Shown piece by piece: positions 44,329 through 51,826 of a stretch of DNA of 64,000 nucleotides; position 1 is the stretch's first letter, and the number at the start of each line of letters is the position of its first letter. Under the pieces are notes generated by a model that made no database searches, was not told the DNA's origin, and saw nothing but the letters and a program-made list of their open reading frames with translations. A program made the position numbers and the translations under genes. Origin of the DNA: DASQEH01 sp035633755 (GTDB lineage Bacteria > Actinomycetota > Actinomycetes > Propionibacteriales > Nocardioidaceae). Location of the stretch: the NCBI GenBank assembly GCA_035633755.1, contig DASQEH010000080.1, forward strand, positions 31,781-95,780, in the 5' to 3' direction.

Positions 44329-45390
44329 GTGAGAGTCGTCGTCATCGGTGCCAGCGGCAATGTCGGGACGGCGCTGCTCGAAGCTCTGCACGCGGAGTCG
44401 GCGGTCACCGATGTGGTGGCAGTGGCCCGGCGGCTCCCCAGCATCGAAGGGCAAGGCCTGAGCCCGACGGTCGAGTGGCGATCGGCCGACATCTCCCGCG
44501 ATGACCTCGACCACATCGTCGCCGGGGCTGACGTCGTCGTGCATCTCGCCTGGCTCTTCCACCCCACCCACCGCCCCTCGCAGACGTGGGACAACAACGT
44601 CATCGGCACCGTCCGGCTCCTCGCGGCGCTCGAGCGTGGCCGGGTACCTGCTCTGGTGTATGCCTCGTCCGTGGGCGCGTACTCGCCACGGACGAGCAGC
44701 GACCTCGTGGACGAGTCCTGGCCGACTCACGGTGCGTCTCCTGCCTCGTACACGCGGGAGAAGGCCTACATCGAGCGATTGCTGGACGGTTTCCAGGCCC
44801 GAGTGCCGCAGTGCCGGGTTGTTCGCATGCGCCCCGCCTTCGTCTTCCACGAGCGGGCAGCGAGTCAGCAACGCCGGCTCTTCGGAGGCCCACTCGTCCC
44901 CGGCAGTCTGGTGCGACCGAGCCTCGTGCCAGTGCTGCCTCTTCCGTCGGGACTGTTGATGCAGGCAGTTCACGCCAACGATGTCGGGCGGGCCTTCGCT
45001 ACCGGCGTTGTCTCCAGTACCTCTGGAGCGTTCAACCTCTGTGCTGACGGGGTGCTCGAAGGCAAGGATCTTGCGTCCCTGTTCGATGCGCGCCCCGTCT
45101 CCATCCCACCGAAGGTGCTGAGAGCCGGCCTGCGGGCAGCGTGGACAGCGCACACGGTCCCGGCTCCGCCGGACCTGTTCGATGCCCTGATGCGGCTGCC
45201 CATGATGTCGAATGAGCGGGCAAGGCAGGAACTCGGCTGGAGTCCTCAGGTGTCCGCGTCAGATGCGCTTCAGGACCTCTTGGTGGGGCTTCGGCGTGGC
45301 GCGGGTCACCCGACACCGCCTCTGGACGCCCAAGCTGGCGGACCTGCGCGCACTGGAGAGTTCGCGTCCGGCGTAGGTTCCGTCGACTGA
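44329..45390 (+). CDS. NAD-dependent epimerase/dehydratase family protein
   Basis: This 353-residue extended SDR begins VRVVVIGASGNVGTALLEAL with the GxxGxxG motif. The catalytic YTREK lies near residue 143, after ASSVGAYSP with the Ser. It acts on nucleotide sugars or other carbonyl compounds; no partner genes are present. The GTG at 44329 fits the family start, with TATCAC at the leaderless -10 position; a start 33 bases earlier is open but less likely. Confidence 0.85.
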   Translation: MRVVVIGASGNVGTALLEALHAESAVTDVVAVARRLPSIEGQGLSPTVEWRSADISRDDLDHIVAGADVVVHLAWLFHPTHRPSQTWDNNVIGTVRLLAALERGRVPALVYASSVGAYSPRTSSDLVDESWPTHGASPASYTREKAYIERLLDGFQARVPQCRVVRMRPAFVFHERAASQQRRLFGGPLVPGSLVRPSLVPVLPLPSGLLMQAVHANDVGRAFATGVVSSTSGAFNLCADGVLEGKDLASLFDARPVSIPPKVLRAGLRAAWTAHTVPAPPDLFDALMRLPMMSNERARQELGWSPQVSASDALQDLLVGLRRGAGHPTPPLDAQAGGPARTGEFASGVGSVD

Positions 45391-45519
45391 GGTCGCTGCA
45401 CCGGGGGGCGTGGACAGCGAAGCTCTATGCGTGTCGCGCACCACAACCTATGCATGTTTCCGTTCTTATTGGGTACTCTGAATAGAGTCAACCTAATATC
45501 GCTTCGTAGGAGCCCTGCA

Positions 45520-45984
45520 ATGTCAACGTCGCCATCCACAACTGGACGCTCCCAGTCCCTCATCCGCACCGCGGCCATGCTGGTCGGTGCTGTCTTCGTC
45601 CTCGTTGGCATCCTCGGCTTCGTGCCCGGGATCACCACGAACTCCGGAGACCTCGAGTTCATGGGCCACGACTCAGGAGCCAAGCTTCTCGGCTTGTTCC
45701 AGGTATCGATCCTGCACAACGTCGTCCACTTGCTCTTCGGCATCGCGGGCATCGCCGCAAGCAGGGCTTCGGCCAGCGCCTCACGCAGCTACCTGATCGG
45801 TGGCGGCGCCATCTACATCGTGCTCTGGATCTACGGCCTCTTGATCGACAAGACGAGCGAAGCCAACTTCGTGCCTTTGAACAACGCCGACGACTGGCTG
45901 CACCTCTTCCTCGGTCTTGGCATGATCGGCCTTGGCCTGGCGCTCGCCAAGACCGTCACGTCGGACGGCTCGCGCGTCCGATAA
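45520..45984 (+). CDS. DUF4383 membrane protein
   Basis: This 154-residue protein has four hydrophobic helices, with the DUF4383 signature segments LVGILGFVPGITT and LFQVSILHNVVHLLFGIAG. The function is unknown. TAGGAG precedes the ATG at 45520. An AT-rich stretch with TACTCT-GAAT-AGAGT lies 55 bases upstream and could be a promoter or operator. Its TAA stop is in the same frame as the next gene and forms part of that gene's candidate -10. Confidence 0.85.
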   Translation: MSTSPSTTGRSQSLIRTAAMLVGAVFVLVGILGFVPGITTNSGDLEFMGHDSGAKLLGLFQVSILHNVVHLLFGIAGIAASRASASASRSYLIGGGAIYIVLWIYGLLIDKTSEANFVPLNNADDWLHLFLGLGMIGLGLALAKTVTSDGSRVR

Positions 45985-45987
45985 CCT
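45982..45987 (+). promoter_or_regulatory. candidate leaderless -10 before an ATC start
   Basis: TAACCT is followed by six bases and then ATC at 45994. The first three bases are the stop codon of the DUF4383 gene. Confidence 0.45.
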
Positions 45988-45993
45988 GCCGCC

Positions 45994-46479
45994 ATCCAAA
46001 CCTTCCTACCCTTCGCGGATTTCGCACGCAGCGCGGAAGTACTCGATGCCCGACGTCTCGGCAAGCAACGAGTCGAGACACTTCAGGTCATGCAAGTACT
46101 TACCGCGCTGCGTTGGGACAACTCCGTGGGGGCTATAGAGCGCTACCAGCCCAAGGGCTGGCGCACCCATCCCGTGGTGCTGATGTGGAAGGGCTTCGAA
46201 GCAGCGTTAGGGGCCTACCAGGACGCCGTGTGTCACTCGTGGACGCAGCGAGGTTTCAACGACACCTGTGCGGCCAAGACGTCCGGCCTGTTGGCCGCCT
46301 CAGGGCTTCCCCGTGACGTCGTGCTCCCGCCGTGGTTCGGAACCGAGTCGTTGCACCGCTCCCATCAGTCCAATCTCATTCGCAAAGACCCCGCGGTGTA
46401 TGCCGCACATTTCCCTGGTGTTCCCGATGATCTGCCCTACGTCTGGCCCGTCTCGGCCATAGGCGCGACCGCATCGTGA
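45994..46479 (+). CDS. MSMEG_6728/pyrimidine-dimer-glycosylase-like protein, apparent ATC start
   Basis: This 161-residue protein resembles the actinobacterial MSMEG_6728 family, related to pyrimidine dimer DNA glycosylase. The expected N-terminus, recalled as MQTFLPF..DFARSA, is fully encoded as IQTFLPFADFARSAEVLDAR with ATC where ATG would be. KQRVETLQVMQVLTALRW and THPVVLMWKGFEAALGAYQD follow in the same frame. The first ATG is at 46090 and would lose 32 conserved residues. No ATG, GTG or TTG lies between the upstream TAA and ATC. TAACCT-N6 precedes the ATC. Confidence 0.75.
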   Translation: MQTFLPFADFARSAEVLDARRLGKQRVETLQVMQVLTALRWDNSVGAIERYQPKGWRTHPVVLMWKGFEAALGAYQDAVCHSWTQRGFNDTCAAKTSGLLAASGLPRDVVLPPWFGTESLHRSHQSNLIRKDPAVYAAHFPGVPDDLPYVWPVSAIGATAS

Positions 46480-46655
46480 CGGCCTTGCACCACCTGTGTG
46501 CCACGGTCGCCTCAGCGCAGCCAGTGCTGGACGCCGCGCGACGCACCCGCCCGCCCTTGCGCGTACTGGGACTCGGGTCGCAGCGGTTGACCGTGCTCCT
46601 GATCGTGCTGCTCGTTGTCGTCTTCGCGTGCATCGTCGCGTGGAGGCGACGCTGA
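46476..46655 (+). CDS. 59-residue single-helix membrane protein
   Basis: A GTG overlapping the previous stop (GTGA) opens a 59-codon frame ending TGA. The product has a basic, histidine-containing N-terminal half and one strong transmembrane helix, LTVLLIVLLVVVFACIVAW, followed by RRR, so the C-terminus should face the cytoplasm. I do not recognise it. The coupling to the upstream gene and the clean helix support it, but it is short. Confidence 0.5.
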   Translation: MTALHHLCATVASAQPVLDAARRTRPPLRVLGLGSQRLTVLLIVLLVVVFACIVAWRRR

Positions 46656-46769
46656 ACGTCGTCGCGCCCCTTGAGCCACGGTCACCGGCCCGGCGCATTC
46701 GGCCGGCGCTGGACCTTGTCGCCTTCAGCACTCGTCCATGGCGGCGCGAAAGGCCCGGGCACCGCCTCG

Positions 46770-48218
46770 TCAGCCGTCGACGACCAGGCCTCTCACCGGG
46801 CCCTGGAGACGATCGCTCCGCCGGGACACATTTGCGAGCAGGGACAACCGATGAGTGCGTGGTAGACCCGCCTCGATCCGGCGCGACTGCTCCTCGGCGG
46901 TAGCACGCCACACCTCTTCGATCACCCGCGTGGGGTCCCCCGTGAGCTGGTCCACAGGGCGTTGCGTGTGTTCGGACCACAGACGCAGCCGGGTATCTCG
47001 CGCCAAGGCTCCATCACAGGTCACCACGTTGAGCTCGGTGTCGTTGAACAGGGAGTGCTCGTTGAGGTTGGCCGAGCCCACCGTCAACCACCGGTCGTCG
47101 ACCACGCCGATCTTGGCATGCACATACACGGGAACGCTGTCGACGTCGCGGTAGCCGCTGATGGTCGTGGCCAGCAGTCGGTTGGCAGAGTCGTCGGCTT
47201 CGAGCAGTCGGCCCAGCTGCCCACGGGTGGTGTCGGCGCCGTTGCTGGGCCGAGACGGGAGGAGCAGGAGCACCCTGAAGTCGTCGCTTGGAGGGTTCTG
47301 CAGCTTGTACGCGAGCACATCCACGACCTCCGGCGACCAGAGGAACTGGTTCTCGAGGTAGATGAAATCCTGCGCCGACCGAAGCGCCTCGAGATAGGCG
47401 TCGAGGATCGTGAACTCCCCGCGAGGAGCGAACTCGTAGGTCCGTTCAGGCACCGTCCGAAGCACCTGCACGTCGACGCTGCCGGTCGGCGCAGGAGCGG
47501 GGGCGGGCGGGATCGACTCCCCTGTGATCTCGGTCCACCGCTGACTGACATGCCGGGCGACGTCGGCAACTGCCGGTCCCGTCAGGCGTACGGCGGCATC
47601 ATGCCAGCCCATCGGTGCCCTCGGCGGGTGCGCAGAGGCGTCACTGCGGTCGCCCTGAAGGTCGGTGAAGTCGATGCCTCCCACGAAGGCCACCGTGTCG
47701 TCGACGACGACGATCTTCTCATGATGACAGTGCATCGTGCGTTCCCTGGCGTCCAAGGCGCACTGCACCTTCGTCCCGGCCATGAAGGCGTCCCTGGCTT
47801 TGTTGACGGTCTTGCGAGTCGGCTGGAACAGCGGGACGGGTGGGCCGGCCCACAACAGCAACCGGACAGGGACACGTTCGGCTGCCTCGCCCAGCAGGTC
47901 ACGAAGTGAAGGAGCCGCGGGTCCACGGGTCAGGCGGAACTGAGGACTCGCATGCCAGTTGGCGATGGTGACCGAACGCTGAGCCCCCCGGATGGCCTCC
48001 TCCATCGCCGGCAGAGCGGACTCGCCGTCGATGAGGACCTCGAGACTATTGCCGCTGCGGACCGGCGCGCGGGTGGACCACCAGGTGTCGCCATGCTGTT
48101 CGAGGGCGTCGAGCCAGCCGAGCCGTGACAGACGGCGTCGGTGTTGCGAACGCAGGACCGCCTCGAGTCCGTCGCCGATTCGCTGGTCGATCTTGTCCAG
48201 GAACGCCGTCGCCCGCAT
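46770..48218 (-). CDS. phospholipase D-like/cardiolipin synthase-type protein
   Basis: This 482-residue protein has two HKD phosphodiesterase motifs: HCHHEKIVVVDD near residue 163 and VHAKIGVVDDRWLTVGSAN near residue 372. It lacks N-terminal membrane helices, so it is a soluble PLD-like enzyme rather than a classical cardiolipin synthase. Substrates may be phospholipids or nucleic acids. The ATG at 48218 is the first in frame with a good length. It is convergent with the small membrane protein gene. Confidence 0.88.
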   Translation of the reverse strand: MRATAFLDKIDQRIGDGLEAVLRSQHRRRLSRLGWLDALEQHGDTWWSTRAPVRSGNSLEVLIDGESALPAMEEAIRGAQRSVTIANWHASPQFRLTRGPAAPSLRDLLGEAAERVPVRLLLWAGPPVPLFQPTRKTVNKARDAFMAGTKVQCALDARERTMHCHHEKIVVVDDTVAFVGGIDFTDLQGDRSDASAHPPRAPMGWHDAAVRLTGPAVADVARHVSQRWTEITGESIPPAPAPAPTGSVDVQVLRTVPERTYEFAPRGEFTILDAYLEALRSAQDFIYLENQFLWSPEVVDVLAYKLQNPPSDDFRVLLLLPSRPSNGADTTRGQLGRLLEADDSANRLLATTISGYRDVDSVPVYVHAKIGVVDDRWLTVGSANLNEHSLFNDTELNVVTCDGALARDTRLRLWSEHTQRPVDQLTGDPTRVIEEVWRATAEEQSRRIEAGLPRTHRLSLLANVSRRSDRLQGPVRGLVVDG

Positions 48219-48314
48219 GGCCGATATGGTGGCACATCGCGGATGGACCTCGTGCCGCTCGGGGAGGGCGGTCGGACAGGTGTACGACGCCAGCGACTCG
48301 GGTATGCATGGATC

Positions 48315-48527
48315 ATGACTACATCCCCCGGAGACTCTCCACTCAAGGACCCTCAGGACTGGGCGACCGGCGACGAGCCCGCGACGTCGTCGCAGCGCTC
48401 GTACCTGGAGACGCTGGCCAACGACACCGGTGCCGACGTGCCGGACGAGCTGACCAAAGCGGAGGCCTCACAGCTGATCGACGAGTTGCGGGACCAGTCC
48501 CCGCGCGTGTCCGGCGGCGACTCCTAG
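48315..48527 (+). CDS. DUF3072 family protein
   Basis: This 70-residue soluble protein has the DUF3072 pattern: PLKDPQDWATGDEPATSSQR followed by SYLETLANDTGADVPDEL and KAEASQLIDELRDQ. The second half resembles a small three-helix module. The function is unknown. TATGCA six bases before the ATG is a weak leaderless element. Confidence 0.8.
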   Translation: MTTSPGDSPLKDPQDWATGDEPATSSQRSYLETLANDTGADVPDELTKAEASQLIDELRDQSPRVSGGDS

Positions 48528-48583
48528 CTCCAGGCTTCGGCGCCGTGTACGCATCACCGGTATCGCCGTCCGGGTAATTGCCG

Positions 48584-48644
48584 ATAGTGGCCGCACTATT
48601 GCCTTCGGTAACTCCGGGGTCCATGATGAGAGCCACAGCTCTCA
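48584..48644 (+). promoter_or_regulatory. two inverted repeats upstream of the gene at 48655
   Basis: ATAGTG-GCCG-CACTAT spans 48584-48599. TGAGAGC-CACA-GCTCTCA spans 48627-48644, ending directly before the ribosome-binding site AGGAGGGG. The first may be an operator; the second can form an RNA hairpin next to the start of translation. Confidence 0.45.
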
Positions 48645-48654
48645 GGAGGGGTCC

Positions 48655-48963
48655 ATGACAGCGTCCTTGCAGGCAATCGAGTTCAAGACCACAAGGATCG
48701 CGGAGATCGAAGCGCTGGTTCGAGAGCGCCGGGGGGAGCGCGCGGGCTCGGTCGTGCGCGGCACGATCACCGCGTGCCGCGAGCCGGGTACCTACGTGAC
48801 AATAGTGGAACTGCCCTCGGGTACCTCGCCCGTCGTGATGGGCTCGGGGGGCGAAGCTGCTCGCCTGCTTGACGAGCTGACTCGGCTCTGCGATGAACCA
48901 CCCAAGCTGTACAGCCTCGGCGTACCGTCCCTGCCAGGCCCTCGCCGGCCATCCGACGGGTAA
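48655..48963 (+). CDS. hypothetical protein, 102 residues
   Basis: This soluble protein begins MTASLQAIEFKTTRIAEIEA, has an amphipathic N-terminal helix, and has a central beta-like section (VVRGTITACREPGTYVTIVE). No family is recognised. AGGAGGGGTCC precedes the ATG. Two inverted repeats in its leader suggest that it is regulated. It is convergent with the NlpC/P60 gene. Confidence 0.6.
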   Translation: MTASLQAIEFKTTRIAEIEALVRERRGERAGSVVRGTITACREPGTYVTIVELPSGTSPVVMGSGGEAARLLDELTRLCDEPPKLYSLGVPSLPGPRRPSDG

Positions 48964-49049
48964 GCGCCGCAGCAGGAGGAGCCGCTCGGACGCCCGTGGT
49001 CAGGCATCGCGGCCGGTTCGGGTTGGTGCCGCAGCGGCGGCGGTGGGTG

Positions 49050-49535
49050 CTAGGGAGTGCGGAGTGTCCCGGCGAACCATGACTTGGTCCAGACTGCGTC
49101 GATCTTGACCGGGGTGCCGGTTCGAGACGCATGCAGCATCAGCCGACGCCCGTTCTCCCAGCGACCCGTCCACAGCCCAACGTGGTAGACGCCACCATTG
49201 TCGTAGACCGCCATCAGGTCACCGACGCGAATATCCCTCTTGTACGGCAACCGGTCGAAGAAGCGGGCCTGGTCGCTGGAGACCCGGGGCAGGACGACGC
49301 CGGCCTTCCCGTAGGCGAACTGCACCAGGCCCGAGCAGTCGAAGCTGTCGGGGCCCTCGTCGCCGTAGACGTATGGGTCGCCCAGCTGACGCAGAGCCAC
49401 CGTCATCGCGTGCTTGATCTGATCTTCGGTGGCGCTGCCGGCGAGGGCAGGCGCTGGGCTGGACACCATGGTCGCTGCCACGATGGCGAGCATGACGGGA
49501 AGGGCGGCCAGGCGACCGCGGACGGCGATTCTCAT
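49050..49535 (-). CDS. secreted NlpC/P60 peptidoglycan hydrolase
   Basis: This 161-residue exported protein has a signal peptide of about 32 residues ending near PALAG, followed directly by an NlpC/P60 cysteine peptidase domain. The catalytic Cys is in DSFDCSGLVQFAYG, the His in VYHVGLW and the third residue in LHASRTG. It would cut peptide stems in peptidoglycan. There is no binding domain, so targeting is unclear. GAGGAGGAG precedes the ATG. Confidence 0.9.
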   Translation of the reverse strand: MRIAVRGRLAALPVMLAIVAATMVSSPAPALAGSATEDQIKHAMTVALRQLGDPYVYGDEGPDSFDCSGLVQFAYGKAGVVLPRVSSDQARFFDRLPYKRDIRVGDLMAVYDNGGVYHVGLWTGRWENGRRLMLHASRTGTPVKIDAVWTKSWFAGTLRTP

Positions 49536-49839
49536 CGAGAACTCCTCCTCGACGCCTGTGAGGTTAGCTGTCGGGTTAGGGCGAGAAGGTGCCCAGCCGC
49601 GTCACGCGGCTTCACCCCGAGCGGACATGAAGGCGACGAGCACCTCGACGTCCGCTGCGTAGTGGTTTCCCCACTCCTGCCCTACGAGTTCGTGATGTCG
49701 ACGGAAAGGGCCCCCGGCGGTGGACAGGATTCGGCGGGCCTCCGGTGGCGATGACGAGTTCTGAGAGTAACTGGATAATCACCGTGCGCGTTGATAGATG
49801 GAGGAACTTCAGCCATCCGAGGGACAGGCGGGAAGCCGA
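49536..49839. other. gene-free stretch with a possible gene remnant
   Basis: This 304-base region has no intact gene. On the minus strand, a frame ending in TGA at 49602-49604 stays open for about 57 codons and reads plausibly (for example HHELVGQEWGNHYAADVEVL), but it has no start codon before an upstream stop. It may be the remnant of a lost gene or chance in GC-rich DNA. Confidence 0.3.
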
Positions 49840-50298
49840 TCAGCAGCAGGCGATCGCCGTTCGCGCCTCGTCTGCGGGGGACCCGGAACCGCAGCAGGCG
49901 GCGTCCGAGGGCTCGTCGTCTCGAAAGGTCGCACTGTCAGCCAGGACCGTGTAGACCTCCCACGACTCACCGTCCGGAGCACCCTGGACCCAGAACTTGT
50001 CCTGCTTCGCGTAGCAACAGGTGGTCCCGCGTTCGCTGGTCGAGGCGAGCCCTTGTGCAGCGAGGCGGTCCTGCTCACGGTCGACCGTGTCCGTGTCGGC
50101 TACTTCAATGCCAAGGTGGTTGAGGGACCCGCCCTTTCCGGGGTTCTCCAGCAGGACAAGCTTGAGGGGTGGCTCGTGAATGGCGAAGTTGGCGTAGCCC
50201 GGACGGCGCTTGGCCGGCTCGGCTGAGAACAGAGCGGAGTAGAACTCGACTGCGGCGTCGACGTCGTCCACGTTGAGTGCGAGCTGGATGCGGGACAC
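49840..50298 (-). CDS. arsI: ArsI/CadI-like VOC lyase with Cys-rich tail
   Basis: This 152-residue glyoxalase/VOC protein is of the ArsI/CadI type, which in characterised members cleaves the carbon-arsenic bond of methylarsenite. The vicinal cysteines that bind arsenic lie in GTTCCYAKQDKFWV near residue 96, and the N-terminal RIQLALNVDDVDAAVEFY is typical. The last 20 residues add two more Cys pairs (DAACCGSG and AIACC), more metal-binding thiols than the core needs. The GTG has AGGAG upstream. It is divergent from arsC across an ArsR-like operator. Confidence 0.8.
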   Translation of the reverse strand: MSRIQLALNVDDVDAAVEFYSALFSAEPAKRRPGYANFAIHEPPLKLVLLENPGKGGSLNHLGIEVADTDTVDREQDRLAAQGLASTSERGTTCCYAKQDKFWVQGAPDGESWEVYTVLADSATFRDDEPSDAACCGSGSPADEARTAIACC

Positions 50299-50312
50299 AA
50301 GAGGCTCCTATA

Positions 50313-50330
50313 TATCGATAGTTATCAATG
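50313..50330. promoter_or_regulatory. ArsR/SmtB-type operator
   Basis: An AT-rich imperfect dyad (TATCGATA-GT-TATCAATG, core GATA/TATC) lies between the divergent arsI-like and arsC-like genes. The form resembles ArsR/SmtB sites. No arsR is in the window. Confidence 0.55.
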
Positions 50331-50407
50331 AACGTCTGCAAGGTTGCCGGACACTTAGACGGATGTCAATATGTTCTGCTAGCAAGTTCGCGAGGAAAGG
50401 TGTGCCC

Positions 50408-50812
50408 GTGGCTACCCAGCCGACCGTGCTCTTCGTCTGTGTCCACAACGCTGGTCGCTCACAGATGGCTGCTGGGTACCTCCGAGATCTCGGCGGGAAC
50501 CAGGTCCATGTCCTCTCCGCCGGGTCACAGCCAGGCAGCAGCCTCAACCCTGTCGCCGTGGCGGCCATGGCTGAGGTAGGCATCGACATCGGTGAAGCCG
50601 TACCTCAGATCCTCACCACCGATGCGGTGCAGGAGTCGGATGTCGTCATCACGATGGGGTGTGGTGACACCTGCCCCATCTACCCCGGCAAGCGCTATGA
50701 GGACTGGCAGCTGGACGACCCGGCCGGGCAGGGCATCGAGAGGGTGCGGGTGATCCGTGACGAGATCCGCGGGAGGGTCGAGAACCTGCTGGCAGAGCTG
50801 CAGTCGGCCTAG
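50408..50812 (+). CDS. arsC: arsenate reductase, low-molecular-weight phosphatase type
   Basis: This 134-residue LMW-PTP-fold arsenate reductase reduces arsenate to arsenite. The phosphate/arsenate loop is VCVHNAGRSQM near residue 12 with the catalytic Cys and Arg, and the second Cys pair region is TMGCGDTCPIYPG near residue 81, as in the thioredoxin- or mycothiol-linked enzymes. The acid Asp is in DWQLDDP. GAGGAAAGG precedes the GTG at 50408; a GTG at 50402 is possible. No efflux pump is adjacent. Confidence 0.88.
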   Translation: MATQPTVLFVCVHNAGRSQMAAGYLRDLGGNQVHVLSAGSQPGSSLNPVAVAAMAEVGIDIGEAVPQILTTDAVQESDVVITMGCGDTCPIYPGKRYEDWQLDDPAGQGIERVRVIRDEIRGRVENLLAELQSA

Positions 50813-50846
50813 GCAAGCCCCGCCGGCCGGCGCCCCGAGCATCGGC

Positions 50847-51677
50847 TCAAGGAGCTCCCATCACCAGGCCCTCGATGGTGTGCTTCTGCACGATCGGTTC
50901 GAGCTCGTCGACGACTCGACAATCAAGGTGACGACGCACGGAGTCCGGCAAGGACTCGTGGAAGGCTGCCGTGACCATCATGTCGTGGAGCTCTGCGTGC
51001 CCCGCGCCGGGAGCGTCGACCCCAAGAACCAAGACGGGGCGCGACTCGGTCGACACATTAGCCGTCCCGCGGTGGATGGTCAGGGCAGAGCGCGCCGAGA
51101 TGTCTCCCCTCTGGGGCATCTTCTGCTGGGCCAGCGACGCGAACCGGGGCCACTCGTCCTGGGGCGGGAACATCTGATGGTCCCAGTCGTCGCCCTGCTC
51201 CCATTGCGTTCCCGGCGCGATCTCGAAGGGGCCCATCTCCTGGACGGTGTCGACCCCTGTCAGGTTGAACGCCAGCGACGTCAGCCGATGGCCCGAGTAC
51301 GTCTCTTCCGGTGACGGGAAATCCCGATGCCATGGCTGGTTGACGGCTCCGGGGAACGGGACGTCGAAGCCGATCTCGACGATCTCGTACTCCGGTCCGA
51401 GGATCGCCTCTGACACGGTCTCGACCCACGGGTGCGTCACCAGATCGACGAAGCCTCGGATCTGCTCGGGATGCAGCTCCACGTAGTAGCGCTTGGGTCC
51501 CCGACCGACCGCTCCACCGGGCCGGGTGATGGCATCGTCGAAGGCCACCTGGATGTCCTCGCGCATGGTGTCGGCCCACGTAGGGTCGAAGGCACCCTTG
51601 AGGGCGATGATGCCGTCGGTGTAGAGGCCACGAGTGATCTCGTCGACGTCATAGGTCGCGTCTGTAGCAGTGGTCAC
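50847..51677 (-). CDS. PhyH-type 2-oxoglutarate oxygenase (short form)
   Basis: This 276-residue phytanoyl-CoA dioxygenase family protein is a non-heme Fe(II)/2-oxoglutarate enzyme. The iron ligands are His and Asp in QPWHRDFPSP near residue 118 and a distal His in SALTIHRGTAN near residue 210. The Arg for 2-oxoglutarate follows in STESRPVLVLG. The substrate is unknown. I chose the GTG at 51677 because GGAGGT lies just upstream. It is the last gene of the minus-strand cluster, 149 bases after the longer paralogue; an iteron array lies in that gap. Confidence 0.8.
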   Translation of the reverse strand: MTTATDATYDVDEITRGLYTDGIIALKGAFDPTWADTMREDIQVAFDDAITRPGGAVGRGPKRYYVELHPEQIRGFVDLVTHPWVETVSEAILGPEYEIVEIGFDVPFPGAVNQPWHRDFPSPEETYSGHRLTSLAFNLTGVDTVQEMGPFEIAPGTQWEQGDDWDHQMFPPQDEWPRFASLAQQKMPQRGDISARSALTIHRGTANVSTESRPVLVLGVDAPGAGHAELHDMMVTAAFHESLPDSVRRHLDCRVVDELEPIVQKHTIEGLVMGAP

Positions 51678-51733
51678 GGCACACCTCCGATTACAGCGGC
51701 CAGCAGCCGCGACGGATGAGCAGGTCCCAAGAT

Positions 51734-51810
51734 TCGCGACACTACCACCAGGCGCCGTCACCGAGAATGTCGCGACGTCATCGCAAGGTCATCGCGACGT
51801 CATCGCGACG
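51734..51810. repeat. 11-bp iterons plus inverted repeat upstream of the PhyH gene
   Basis: The unit TCGCGACGTCA occurs three times in tandem with a fourth partial copy at 51770-51810 (one unit reads TCGCAAGGTCA). TCGCGACA at 51734-51741 and TGTCGCGA at 51768-51775 form an 8-bp inverted repeat. The 11-base period puts every site on nearly the same face of the DNA. Confidence 0.75.
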
Positions 51811-51826
51811 GGGTCCGCCGGCGCCG

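Noticed and set aside
51770..51810. CRISPR-like array
   Set aside because: The 11-base units are directly tandem with no spacers, so they are iterons rather than CRISPR.
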